Source of the DNA: Congeria kusceri | Taxonomy: Eukaryota > Mollusca > Bivalvia > Myida > Dreissenidae | Direction: 5' to 3' | Length of the DNA stretch: 64,000 nt | Assembly (NCBI GenBank): GCA_027627225.1 | Contig: CM051027.1 | Coordinates: 87,218,451 to 87,282,450, forward strand | Shown here: in pieces, positions 11,995-23,041 of the stretch | Layout of the letters: the number at the start of each line of letters is the position of its first letter | How positions within the stretch are numbered: position 1 is the stretch's first letter | Position numbers and translations under genes: made by a program | The notes under the pieces: generated by a model | What the model was told of the DNA's origin: nothing | The model's input: the letters and a program-made list of their open reading frames with translations, nothing else | The model's database searches: none

Positions 11995-13487
11995 ATGTTT
12001 CCATGGGTACTTGTTCTCGGTTGTGGGTTTGCGTGCGTCTCATGTGAAAATACTATTCCCTTGACCAACGCAGACAAGTCTGGAGAAATGGCAGAGTCTC
12101 GAATATTTCGAGTTCTTAGCAGCAGGATCAAGAGCCAGGAAGAACTAATAGCGGTATCTATAAGATATGGTGTCTTTGTTTGGTTATTTTCTAAAATCTC
12201 TATTTTAAATCACAGATCATTATATTTCAGTTATACATATATACGATATTAAAGTTACATAAATTGGACAACATCAATTGCAGAAAATGAACCAACGGCT
12301 CTTGACCATTGAAAATTCGTCTTATGTAGAACATATTCAAAAACGCCATGGTAAGCTTTTATTTATTGCTGTTTTAAATAAAGTGTTCTTGTAAACAGGC
12401 GAATAGTGAGACTGATATGTTGTTTTTTTCCTGAAAAATTATACGTGGATTCAAGTGAATGCGTTAAAAGGTTTTTAATCATACATATTTAAAAAACAAC
12501 AACATATGACAGTTCTGTTACATAACAGAAATGGCATGCTATAATACACAATGTGTATGTTCCTCGAAGGTGTGGGCGATATAGGTGCCGCTTTGGCATG
12601 TCCAGATTCCAGTTGAGTAGCCATTCCGGCTTTTTATTTAATTATGAAGCTGTTGTTTATACTTATTATTAAAATAGAAACAACATTTAAATGTAAAATT
12701 TTAATTGTGATGCGATTGTCGTATACATATCTTTGAAAAAGACGCAGTTTTTGTGCTTTGTTGCAAAATGGAATAGTCATATGATCCCACAAGCTGCCTT
12801 CTAATGAGGCCCAAATCTAACAAACACCAAGATATCGAAAGTAGGGAGTATAGCGATGCATTTGAATTTTATTGTGTAAATGACGGCTTAACGGAAAATC
12901 AATTTCATTCAAACAAATGTTTCCGTTATAAATATGTTGCACTATTATTTCATCGCCTTTTGTTTCTGTTTCTCGCCAACTTTCTATGCCGTTAGTGTTT
13001 TTATTAAAACTAGGTCTGCCCTTCTTATTTCAATCTCATTAACTGACAAAGCGCATTGGGTAGCATCCATCAGTTTCACTTATGTTCTTGTTTGCTCTTC
13101 CAGCTGGGGGTTTCGCCACAGGACGTCATGAACATTGGGCATCACCAAACAATTGTTTTCGATGTTAAAACAAACGTTGGTAATGCCTACAAAGGAACCA
13201 CTGGAACATTCACTGCACCAAGAGCCGGTGTATACGGCTTTCACGTGTCGGTCATTGTCGTCGGGTCAAATGCCTTAAATATAGAATTTGTGAAGAACGG
13301 TGTACCGTTTGATATCGGCCTTGTGGGTGGTAAGGGTGGGTATATGAGTATGAGCGAGTTCTGGACAATTGAGCTGAGCACCGGTGATGAAGTGTGGATC
13401 CGAGCAGACACGACGTATCTTACGGGAAATATGGGATCCATACATGGATGATGCTACGGCGAGTTTTCTGGTTTTGCAATCAACTAG
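11995..13487 (+). pseudogene. C1q-domain gene copy 2, probably inactivated
   Basis: Exon 1 (11995-12153) has a signal peptide (MFPWVLVLGCGFACVS) and a helical stalk; exon 2 (12284-12350) ends in phase 1, as in the intact gene. Exon 3 encodes GHHQTIVFD, GTFTAPRAGVYGFHVS and SEFWTIELSTGDEVWI. Two lesions are visible. The conserved Trp of HGWC is TGA (13449-13451), which cuts off the last 12 residues that are otherwise still readable to the TAG at 13485-13487. The only good acceptor (CTCTTCCAG before CTGGGG, about 13103) puts phase-1 splicing out of the C1q frame. One residue is also missing after VFD. A poly(A) signal lies at 13576-13581. A truncated but expressed product cannot be excluded. 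Confidence 0.75.
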
Positions 13488-13581
13488 TAACGGGCTATTC
13501 ACGGTGTAGATATGTCTTCAAAAACAACAATCCAGAATGCAATGTATCAGACAGCATTTACACTGATAACATATAAATAAA

Positions 13582-13980
13582 ACATTAAAACAACACATGC
13601 ATGTAACGTTATTTTAAATGTTATTTATGTAGAACAATACCGTCCGGGGAGCGTGTGCTCTATGAATTAAAACTACATATATAGAGAAGCAATTGCGTCG
13701 ACATAATCTTTCAAGCAAACTAATTTTTATTTTAGTTCTTTTTAAACACCGAAATGAAAATTGTTCTGGTGAAAATCGTCCACATAGCGTTTCATATTTC
13801 CAGATCATTAAGTACTTGGTACAACTATGATTATGAAATTCATAAAAACAAACTGCCTTTGTAATGGCGGTAATATTAGCAATGTGTGTGATTTCATATT
13901 TACAACAAATGCAACAGCTATAATGGATGACTTAAACGTGCCAAAGCTTGCGATAAAAAACGTGATTTCAAGTCAAAACT
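13582..13980. other. Non-coding stretch
   Basis: This follows the poly(A) signal of C1q copy 2. No gene or clear repeat was seen. Confidence 0.4.
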
Positions 13981-14510
13981 GTCAAGGTTATCTGGCATCC
14001 ATGTCTTGACGTGCGTGTTTCAAGGAAACGTCTAAATGCGCAATCCCATGATACTGCAAACATATGTCAAGTCTCCACAAGCAATCAAAGCATGTTATAA
14101 TATTTGATAAGCAGTCGGTCAATGTCAGGCAATGTCTCAGGTATGAATATTTGCTCTGATCAAGCACAGATGATCAGAAGTGAGCCAATAGCATTGTGCA
14201 TATTGCATACATTTGTAACAATCAAAAAATGTTTTCGGTGTTTTTTGTTATGGTCATGACGTTGGAGTTTGGTTAAAGTACTACGATAAGAAGAAAGATT
14301 AGAGATATAATTGTTTAAAGAGTTGCGTGTTTACTTGTTATGTTCTGTATGTATTTTCATAGCTCCGTTTGCATACAACAAAATGTATACGCCTTCTTCA
14401 TTTAAATATGTTTAAGATGTTTGTGGTTTCTTAGTTAGTACATTGAGAAAACTCAGTTAAATCAGCGAACAATTGTTTGCTTTGCCTATTTTGATAATGT
14501 TTTCTATATA
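13981..14510 (+). pseudogene. Relic of a C1q first exon and its flanks
   Basis: At 14229-14312 the sequence resembles the first exon of the C1q copy at 20264: an ATG with a Phe/Val/Met-rich leader, GGAGTTTGGTTAAAG near 14263, then directly AAGAAGAAAGATTAGAG near 14290. The middle of the exon (about 80 bases) is deleted and the splice donor is lost. The upstream flank (GTCTAAATGCG, CAAACATATGTCA) and downstream flank (AAATCAGCGAAC, TGTTTGCTTTGC) also match the 19.7 and 20.5 kb regions, so this is a decayed segmental duplicate. Confidence 0.7.
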
Positions 14511-14550
14511 TTTTATATGTCCATGCATATTTATGTATTGTCTTAGTACC

Positions 14551-14884
14551 TATTAATAATAAGTTCTAAGCACGAGGTCGAACTCGCATGTCATGAAATA
14601 AACACAATGAAAACGTGTAGAGTGAAAAAGGGCATTTATTAAAATGCCTTAAAACATAATATATACATGAATATACAGAAAACGTAACATGGCACATATA
14701 ATACATACATCATAACGTATTAATAATAAGTTCTGAGCACGAGGTCGAACTCGCATGTCATGAAATAAACACACTGAAAACGTGTAGAGAGAAAAAGGGC
14801 ATTTATTAAAATGCCTTAAAACATAATATATACATGAATATACAGAAAACGTAACATGGCACATATAATACATACATCATAACG
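14551..14884. repeat. 167-bp tandem duplication
   Basis: Two near-identical head-to-tail copies start with TATTAATAATAAGTTCT (14551 and 14718). Each contains a small hairpin, GGGCATTTATTAAAATGCC. The pair lies on the 3' side of the minus-strand retroelement and may be its terminal repeat, but that is inference. Confidence 0.8.
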
Positions 14885-15300
14885 TATTACGTCAAGGCAA
14901 TGACATGTCTGGGCGGGCAAAAAACCGCCACCAGGAGGAACGACGCCGCTCAAAGAGACCGAGTGGGGGGGGGATGGTACAGGAATACACATACTAAATT
15001 GATGGATAACGTACAGGAGACATCAAACGAAAAGAAAATGTATACATGTAAACTTTGAAGTGTGTACATAAATAGAAATCGCTAAAATAACTAATAAAAA
15101 TACAGTCACAATATTCATTTACAGGGCGCACTCTGCCATTCGCCAACTTAGCCAATGGCTACAAATTGAAATATTTGGCTAAAGAATTTTCCATTTGGCT
15201 ACAACTTAAAACCCCATAACATACCCAAAATGGGAAGAATTTTGACGCAGTAAGGTCGATTTCGCTAAAGAAAATTTTGAGCCAGGGGCAGCCCTGATTT
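14885..15300. other. Non-coding stretch
   Basis: Contains a G-run (near 14965) and no coding signal that I can support. Confidence 0.4.
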
Positions 15301-15905
15301 AACTGTGTAAACCCGAAACTGCTGCTTGAAACCGTCAGTCTAGGTTGACCCATATTAAGCTGTCATCTTTGACATAGATAATGGAACGTACTAACAATGG
15401 GATAACAAATGAACAGTTTTGAAAACAGAAAAACAAAACAAACAAGATCCTGGTATACCCCGAGAAAAATTTACTACAGAGTAATCCCAAGACTGTGGCT
15501 TAAAACCAACTGCCTTGGTCGAACAAAATGCCCAGGACAACTTGGATAAACAAACATGTATATACAGCAATGACGAACATAAGGATAATAAAACACGCAC
15601 TTGTTGTGCGCCCTCGTTAAATATATACATGGGCTGCTGAAAACTTAATGAAAAATACGAATCAGCACAATAGTAATATTTGTAGATATTAAGCAACATA
15701 TACGGTTATGATTTTAGCTTGATAGAAGACTTTAGTTGAAACCCGTTACTGCTGCTTAAAACCGTCAGCCCGGGTAGACATAACAGTTCACAGTTCGATG
15801 TTTACAAATGGCACCCAGCGTTCTTTCTATAGGAAGTACCAGTAGAGTATACCCCAGGGCTGCTGCTTAAAACCGTCAGCATGGGCAGACCAAAAACATA
15901 AATCC
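15301..15905. repeat. Interspersed short direct repeats
   Basis: The phrase CTGCTGCTTAAAACCGTCAG recurs with small changes at about 15318, 15492, 15748 and 15858, each preceded by CCC-rich and followed by GG-A-GACC-like text. They lie just downstream of the minus-strand retroelement and are spaced unevenly, so this is not a simple tandem array. Confidence 0.65.
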
Positions 15906-15946
15906 CTTATTTAGTGGAGGGAAGGCGGATGATTTTGGTCCGAATT

Positions 15947-17598
15947 TTACATTATAGAGTGCCACGGTTTGGTGGGGTGGCGAATGTATTTAAGATAGGC
16001 CTTGGATCGGAACTTTGCGACCTGTAAACGGGAAAGGAGGTCAGGTAACACATTATATTTGCCAAGAATGTGTTCGCATTTCATGCAGGCAAGGACAAGA
16101 CGTCTGATTGTAGGAACTATGCAAGTTTGTTTGTTAATAATGTAAACCACTGCTGCGTTGTCAGTATAAAAGTTGATACAATGATTGGTGAACATGGAAC
16201 CCCATATTTCTAAAGATAGTACAATCGGTACTAAATCCTTAAATGTGATGTCAAAAGGTAACCAATAAAGTGGCCAGAATCCATAAAAACAGTGTGTTTC
16301 AAAAAGTGCGCCAGAACTTAAAGTTTCTGATGCATCTGTAACGATCGGACGACAAACAGCGTTGTTCTATAAGTAGTTGCTTGCCATTGAAATGTTCCAC
16401 AAAAATTGTCCATGCAGACAGGTCCTTACGACTTTCGCGTGTGAGTGTAATACGATGATAGGGCTTTGAGACCTTCTTTGTTAAGTCGGTAATGCGAGGT
16501 AGAAAACAACGCCTAGCAGAACTACCTGACAACAAAAATGTACAAGATCTAGAAATGACTGTAAATTCTTAAGGGTTATTTTGCGTGATTTTGATGCGGA
16601 GGCAATGGAGGTTCGTAGTTTGTCCAGCTGGTCTAGTGGAAGACGGGCCTCCATAAGAACGGAATCGAGTACAAGACCCATGAATGTAATAGTGGTGGTG
16701 GATGATTCAGTTTTGTCTGCCTTAATAGGATCACCTATATCTGAGCAGAGGGCCAGGAACTTTTCCGATATCTGAGCATAGGTCTAGGAACTCCCAAGTT
16801 TGATGACAGATTGGCAAATTCGCAGGACCCAAAAATAGGAAATCATCTAGAATGTGAACCATATGTCGTATATGAAGTGTGTGTTCTGCCACATGTTGTA
16901 ATGCAGAACTTAAAGCGTTCATGAATGGCACAAGACGAAGAAGCTCCCATTGGAAGACATATATCATAGTAAATTTGGTTACTGAATTGAAAGCCAAGAA
17001 GATGATGGTCTGCGGGATGAATTGGTATTAAACTGAAAGTCGAATCAATATCAGTTTTGCTCATGCGTGTACTTGTACCATAATATAAAAGTAGACGGAC
17101 TGCGTCATCAAATGTGCAGTAAGAGACCGTAGCTAGATCAGGATCAATATAATCATTGACGGAAGCGCCCGTAGTGTAACTAAGGTGGTGAATAAGACGG
17201 AATTCCCCTTGTATTTTTTTAGGTACAAGACCATTCGGACTAATACGAAGATTAGGTAGGGGTGGCGTTGCAAAAGGACCAGCGATTCGGTCCGTTTTGA
17301 GTTCATTTTGTACGTTTTGGGCTACTATGTCAGGGTGTTCTAAACAATATTTCAAATTGGGTGATGGTGTAGAAATACAGGGACATACGTAGCCTAATGC
17401 GAAACCGGAAGAGAAACATTCGATCAGATATGCAGCATGAGGGTACTTGTGTAGCAAAGGAGCTAGCCGGTCAATGAGTACTGGGGTAACCACTTGTGAC
17501 TTATGTCGATGTTGTCTTGGGAGCAGTATTTCTTGCGAGTGGGACAGATTTGTTTCCTGAGTCGGTGACCTGGGTTTTAGTAGACTTGCGACACTCAT
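15947..17598 (-). mobile_element. DIRS/Ngaro-type retroelement, RT-RNase H, decayed
   Basis: Read on the minus strand, the first frame (17598-16843) has SPNGLVPKK, GEFRLIHHLSY, SVNDYIDPDLA and the RT motif LPMGASSSCAI. The protein continues in shifted frames: HILDDFLFLGPA (the catalytic DD motif, 16997-16731), then FMGLVLDSVLMEARLPLDQL (16681-16481), LPRITDLTKKV (16535-16299), and an RNase H segment with FYTDNAAVVYIINKQT and LPDLLSRLQVAKF (16195-15947). This wording is typical of tyrosine-recombinase retrotransposons of the DIRS superfamily. At least three frame breaks make it inactive. The expected tyrosine recombinase is not visible downstream. Confidence 0.72.
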
Positions 17599-17605
17599 AC
17601 GCTGG

Positions 17606-17950
17606 ATGGGACCCTCGACAGAAACCGCAGATGTGGGGCTGTTTGCAGTTGGGATAATGACATTGGGTTCGTCGATTATAATGCCAAAAGGTGTTATCGA
17701 GGAATCGACTAGGGGAGGACTGGTGGTATGTACGGGGAAATTGGCGTTGAGAACGAAAGGGCTGCGGTTACTTAACAGTGGTGCAGGGAATCAGCCAAAA
17801 CTCAGTATGTAGGCGATAGTATGCGAAAGCTAACCCAGGACGACGTGTAGCGATATCCCGGACAATCTCAGCATACTAGTATTTCATTAGCTAAGGGGTT
17901 TCTAAGGGATATTGTGTGGTATATAGGCAGTGAATCGAATGAAAGCTGAA
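17606..17950. other. Retroelement 5' flank
   Basis: Lies upstream of the minus-strand RT frame. Open frames here are short and unrecognised. It may be the end of an upstream retroelement frame. Confidence 0.3.
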
Positions 17951-17954
17951 GTTC

Positions 17955-18585
17955 AAGTCTCAAAGTGTGTATTTGCAGTATACTTATAAATTATATGTTT
18001 CCGGTAAACTGCCGAACATGTAAAAGTGTGCCTGGAACAACCGGCATCAGGCAAAGGAATGACAATCAGTGTGTATTTGCAGTATAATGTATAAATTATG
18101 TGTTTCCGGTAAACTGCCGAACATGTAAAAGGGTGCCTAGAAAACCAACATCAGGCAAAGGAATGACAATCAGTGTGTAGTTGCAGTATAATGTATAAAT
18201 TATGTGTTTTCGGTAAACTGCCGAACATGTAAAAGGGTGCCTGGAACAACCGACATCAGGCAAAGGAATGACAATCAGTGTGTAGTTGCAGTATAATGTA
18301 TAAATTATGTGTTTCCGGTAAACTGCCGAACATGTAAAATGGTGCCTGGAACAACCGACATCAGGCAAAAGCAGTGACAATCAGCGTGTATTTGCAGTAT
18401 AATGTATCAATTATGTGTTTCCGGTAAACTGCCGAACATGTAAAAGGGGGCCTGGAACAACCGACATCAGGCAAAAGCAACGACTATCAGCGTGTATTTG
18501 CAGTATAATGTATAAATTGTGCGTTTCCGGTAAACCGCCGAACATGTAAAAAGGTGCCTGGAACAACCAACTCCAGGCAAGTACA
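17955..18585. repeat. 105-bp tandem array, about six copies
   Basis: The landmark CCGGTAAACTGCCGAACATG (first C changed to T in one copy) starts near 18001, 18106, 18210, 18315, 18421 and 18527, giving a period of 104-106 bases. Copies differ by a few per cent. The array sits on the 5' side of the minus-strand retroelement and may be its untranslated leader. The minus-strand frame across it is a repeat artefact. Confidence 0.85.
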
Positions 18586-18741
18586 ACACTAACCGAAATC
18601 TATCCTCAAATAGGCTTAAGTTACAAAAATCATCACAATATTCTGTTTGATATGGAGTGGCATAACAAATGCTCTCTTAATCCCCCAAGAGAGGAACAAT
18701 AACATAATTGTAATAAGTGGGATACGTATCTGAAAAATCCA

Positions 18742-18968
18742 TTAGACAATCGAACCCATCTCGGAGGCAATCACAGCAGCTCGAATATTGGAGATCAAAC
18801 AAAGCTGACCGGCCTGCGATAAACGGCAACCGTCTTCGGCAAAATTGCGGATCTTAGACGTGGAAGACCAGAAACCCTTCATGCGCCAGAAGAAGCCTCG
18901 TGTGTCGAAATCCGAAACTACATTGAGATGTTGATGCAGGTCTTCTGCCGTGGCACCTGGAAACCCTG
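18742..18968 (-). other. Open frame fragment upstream of the retroelement
   Basis: On the minus strand an ATG-less frame of about 70 codons reads ATAEDLHQHLNVVSDF, RGFFWRMKGFW and LISNIRAAVIASEMGS before a TAA at 18742-18744. Composition looks coding and it lies 5' of the RT on the same strand, so it could be a remnant of a first retroelement frame. I do not recognise the family. A stop codon closes it on the 5' side. Confidence 0.3.
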
Positions 18969-19746
18969 AATATTAAATGCGGGGGATCCCAGGAAGATCC
19001 AGATGAAATTTAAGTGAGTCCGTAGCTATAACAAAGTTCCGTAAGCGTTTAACAAATGAATGTCCAAAAATGTGCACTTGTCTTATCGAGAGCGCGGCCA
19101 TCTTGAATTCCGGAAAAACAAAAGAACACTGATCCGAAATGTTGCCACTTTACTCTTACAAATAACAGAAAGGAATGGGTCGCCGTCCAAATAACTTTGT
19201 CCAAAAATGTACACCAAAGAGCATTTATAATCGTAATCGGTAAAAACACTTCTGTGAAAATGCAGGAAACAGTATTAATCAAACTAAATTATACTGCAAA
19301 CTGGCGACGCAACTGCCAACGCCAACAACAAACAAAGGAATAACTGATGCGCCCTACGGTGGGCGCTTGTGCGCGCTGGTGCGCGCTACGATTGGCTGAA
19401 GCGCGCCACGTGATGTGAACCGGTATCATTATTTTAAAATCCGGACAACACGTTAACTTAGATCGTAAGCATTTACTTTGACACTACACTTGCAAAGGAA
19501 TACATGTATCAACAGAGTCTTGAACAGAGAAATGATATTAGCAAAATGTATATGATATTTAATCTGATATCATAAATGAACTTAAATCTGAAGTTATTTC
19601 AACACCATAAATGAATATTCGGGCTAATGACGAAATGCGGACAGAACTATTAGACCCGTTCAATTGACTGACATCTATGTCCTGATATGTCACGTCTAAA
19701 TGCGGAATGTCGTGAGGCAGCAAACATATGTCATTTGTGTGCTTAA
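18969..19746. other. Non-coding stretch with GC-rich hairpins
   Basis: At 19350-19410 there are short GC-rich inverted words (GCGCCCTACGGTGGGCGC; TGCGCGC repeated) in otherwise AT-rich DNA, possibly the promoter end of the minus-strand retroelement. Around 19680-19735 the sequence matches the flank of the relic exon at about 14020-14070. Confidence 0.4.
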
Positions 19747-19915
19747 AAGGGCTTATTCACAAATGTTCATATTGTTAATGTCATTAAGTGTCTTAGCTGC
19801 AAAACCTAAAGATCTAAACTTACCAATTCAAATGTTCTATCAAGAAAAAGCCGGGGATCGGATCTAGGACCTACGCATCAAAATCTGCCATGTTAATCAC
19901 TTGGTCTCACTTACA
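19747..19915 (-). repeat. tRNA-like repeat fragment
   Basis: On the minus strand a tRNA-like pattern is seen, with AGTGATTAACATGGC as box A and TAGGTCCTAGATCCGATCC around box B. It is preceded on the plus strand by AAAAGGGCTTATTCACAAAT, similar to the tips of the TTAA elements. Only part of such an element seems to remain. Confidence 0.4.
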
Positions 19916-19943
19916 TATATATATAGCGTTAAAATACATTTGT

Positions 19944-20211
19944 AACTGTGCCATTTCGGGGCTTTTACGTGTGATACATCGCATTCGTATCAAACTACAC
20001 AGCCAGTTAAAGAGACCTATTGGTAAAGTGGCATATTTACATTTTCTTTTTTTTTGCCTCAGATTATTATATATATATATATATATTATCTGAGACAAAA
20101 CCTGCAAATTGTCAATATGCCAGTTAACCAATAGGTCCCTTTAACTGGTTGTGTAAAGTTTGATAAGAAGTATGTATATCACACGTATTAAAGCCCCAAA
20201 CTGGCACAGTT
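19944..20211. repeat. 268-bp palindrome just upstream of C1q copy 3
   Basis: The left arm (AACTGTGCCATTTCGGGGC at its edge) and right arm (GCCCCAAACTGGCACAGTT at its edge) are inverse copies over about 120 bases with few mismatches, joined by an AT dinucleotide run near 20070-20087. Embedded in the arms is TTAA-AGAGACC on the left and GGTCCCT-TTAA on the right, the same tips as the TTAA element family. It could extrude as a long hairpin. It ends about 50 bases before the C1q start codon. Confidence 0.85.
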
Positions 20212-20263
20212 GATCAGAGACGAGCCTAGAGTCCTGTGCATACATTACTTTTGTAATTACAAA

Positions 20264-21507
20264 ATGTTTCTAGCGGTTTTTCTTATATTGGGGTTTGGTA
20301 AAAGTGCTCCGCTTCAAACAAACGCACTGCAAAATGCAGAAACAGCGGTCTCGGAGACAATCCGCAAACTAACCAGCATAATCGTGGATCAAGAAGAAAG
20401 ATTAGAGGTGTGTTTGTTTGAAGTTATTTTATTTTGTTTCGATTTCTACGTTTTATTTGCTCTGTTTGGATACAGCGAAATCAATACGGCTTCTTAATTT
20501 AAATATGTTTTAGATTTTTTTAATTAAATACATAGACTGCATTAAGCTAAATCAGCGAACAGCTGTTTGCTTTGCATATACATAGTTTTATAATAATATT
20601 TATGTAGTAAATGTGACCATATTTCTGTAGATCATGGGGCAGCGCTTACAAGCACTGGAGAATCCCTCTCGCGATGTATCAAACCATATTCAAACCCGAC
20701 AAGGTATTTTTATAGTATATATATATATCATATTATATATTGTTTCACCAATTAGAAGGCAAAAAAAAGTAAAACGCTTTTCCACAAAGAATGCACATGT
20801 ATTTTGATAAGGCTGGCAAACAATAAATATGTCATAATATGTAGTATGATGGGTAAACAAGAATTAACCGAACCGGCTTTGTATTTTAATGATTGCTGAA
20901 TATATTTTAAAATTTTAATAAAAATGTCAGTAACAATTCTACATTTATTACTGAATGCGGGAATATTCTTTCTTATTATGTGCAATAGAAAACATCGACG
21001 GCATTCTCTTTCTAGCGGAAGTTTCAAGTGTAGCGTTCACTGCATGTGTTTCGGCACAGGACGTAACGACCATCGGACATCATCAAACGATTGTGTTCGA
21101 CCAGGTTAAAACAAACATCGGAAATGAGTACAAAGGAACCACTGGAATTTTCACAGCTCTCTGGACCGGTGTATACAGCTTCCATCTGCCAGTCACGGTC
21201 ATGGATTCAAATGCTTTGTATTTCCAAATAGTCAAGAACGGAGAATACTTTGACACGATGGTTATTTATGGCAACGGACATTTCACTACTATAGGCGAGT
21301 TGTGGAACACTGAACGGAAAATACTTTGACACGATGGTTATTTATGGCAACGGACATTTCACTACCGTAGGCGAGCTGTGCAACATTGAGTTAACTAAAG
21401 GTGACGATGTGTGGATCCGAACTGATACGACGTACATTGACGGACATACGGGATCCATACACGGATGGTGTAACACGCAGTTTTCAGGTTTCTTAATCGG
21501 CTCATAA
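20264..21507 (+). pseudogene. C1q-domain gene copy 3, interrupted by a 76-bp duplication
   Basis: Exons: 20264-20407, 20631-20703 and 21016-21507, with the same phases (0, 1) as the intact gene. Exon 1 has a signal peptide (MFLAVFLILGFGKS), and the stalk ends QEERLE, as in the intact gene (REERLE). Exon 3 encodes VAFTACVSAQDVTTIGHH, GIFTALWTGVYSFHLPV and IHGWCNTQFSGFLIGS. Inside it about 76 bases (from about 21244) are repeated in tandem (from about 21320), so the frame meets TGA at 21327-21329. With one copy removed the frame would be continuous to TAA at 21505-21507. The two copies differ at several bases, so this is either an old duplication or two alleles joined in assembly. AATAAA lies at 21715-21720. 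Confidence 0.78.
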
Positions 21508-22285
21508 AAACTACAGCGGTCGAGTAAAAATGTTCAAAATCGATATTACAGAATAGTACAACATGCATTGATTATATCATACATTTGGTATTTCTAACAT
21601 TCAAAATTACTTCGATTTTCGAAATTACCATTATAAGTATTAATACTAAAATGCTGAACCCTCTGGACAGAAAAAATTATACAAAAATTATCTTGGCAAC
21701 AACTGTATAAACATAATAAAGAAAGAAAAAATGTCGCGTTGTTTATTTCTGTTTACGAGTTTCACATATGAATAATGATGAATATTAAGTAGCGTGCAAA
21801 TATTTCCGATTTTACGGTGTCATACTTCTGCAAAGGATAACCACGCACGGTTGTTTCTTACGGACATTATTAAAATAATAATTACGATAGCGAAGTATAA
21901 GTGTTTTAATTAGAAATATGGTTATTTTTATCAATCAATCAATCAATCAAAATACGATCAATCCACAATTGTACTTACGTACTGACAAAATGACGTGCGA
22001 AAGGTAACGTTGAATTATTTTGACTGGGTGTCATACGTTGATTCAGAGGCTAAAATTATCAATTGAATGTAATGAATCAGTATTTCGTAGACGGGCAACG
22101 AAGTCAATGCTTGTATATCTAAGGAAAACGAAACAGTCATTTGACATTTAAAAATTGTATTGTCAGCATAATATTTTAGGCGATCGACAACAGCAACAAG
22201 ATCACAATGTCATCTTAATTGTATAAATGTATATAGCACTATACATATTGCAGTTGAAATACAAACGACATCAAAATAATATACT
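21508..22285. other. Intergenic region between convergent genes
   Basis: Holds the 3' UTR of C1q copy 3 and probably that of the minus-strand gene (TTTATT near 21741 is an AATAAA on that strand). There is a short CAAT repeat near 21930. Nothing else was seen. Confidence 0.4.
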
Positions 22286-23041
22286 TCATTTTCTTCGTAA
22301 CCGCTTGTTTGGTTGATCGCAAGTCATCCTGTCATAAAAATTCAGGAATCCCGCAAGGTTTTCTTTATTTACGCGAGACAGAAATTCTGCCATGGACTCA
22401 TCAACTGCCAACCCATTATCAACGTCACAAACAGCGTTACGCTTAGTGACAACACTGAAATCGTGCGTGTCTTCTTTGACAATCATGCGGTATCTTGGCA
22501 GTTTGGTATATTGTTGTTGACACCGGTGTTCAGTGACGGTGGTGGATCTTTGCTGTTCCATTTCCATTGTTGACTGGCCCACGAAAGGACGGCGTTTCCA
22601 ATTTTGTGTGTACGAGTTGTTAAAGAGTGAGTCGCGACCAAAATCGTGAGACAGGGCGCGTTGACCCTGAATAGGGCGCTGAGATATCGGTCTATAGAAG
22701 GTCTCCCAGAAGCAAACGTCGCTTGATGTGGAAATTTCTGCGTCGGATAATTTTTTGATGTCCAATGTTTTCTTTGTATTGAACGATGGTTTGTTGATTC
22801 TAGATCTTCTCATGCTGACGCGCATTTTCATCGCCGCTAATTCCGAGCCTTGTTTTGGAGTAGAACACTGCGGGCCGGAAGCGGAATCAATATGCTGACT
22901 AAGACAGTTCCACACTTGCAGAATCTTGTCCTTATTTGGAGCCAGGCGCCTCTCTTCGAAAGACGTATCCAGCGATGACGCAGACGACATCGAAACGTAC
23001 CCGGAAATGTTGTATTCGAGCTGATACGAACACGGAGACAT
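22286..23041 (-). CDS. Intronless protein of unknown function, 251 aa
   Basis: A single uninterrupted frame, long for this AT-rich DNA and with even codon use. I do not recognise a family. The protein is polar, with a Ser-rich N-terminus, a basic patch (KMRVSMRRSRINK), a Gln-rich middle (EMEQQRSTT, CQQQY), an acidic/hydrophobic segment near the end (SMAEFLSRVNKENLAGFLNF) and a basic C-terminus (KRLRRK) that could be a nuclear localisation signal. There is no signal peptide and no membrane segment. Being intronless, it may be a retrocopy or a genuine single-exon gene; no poly(A) tract or duplicated target was seen. It points towards C1q copy 3. Confidence 0.6.
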   Translation of the reverse strand: MSPCSYQLEYNISGYVSMSSASSLDTSFEERRLAPNKDKILQVWNCLSQHIDSASGPQCSTPKQGSELAAMKMRVSMRRSRINKPSFNTKKTLDIKKLSDAEISTSSDVCFWETFYRPISQRPIQGQRALSHDFGRDSLFNNSYTQNWKRRPFVGQSTMEMEQQRSTTVTEHRCQQQYTKLPRYRMIVKEDTHDFSVVTKRNAVCDVDNGLAVDESMAEFLSRVNKENLAGFLNFYDRMTCDQPNKRLRRK

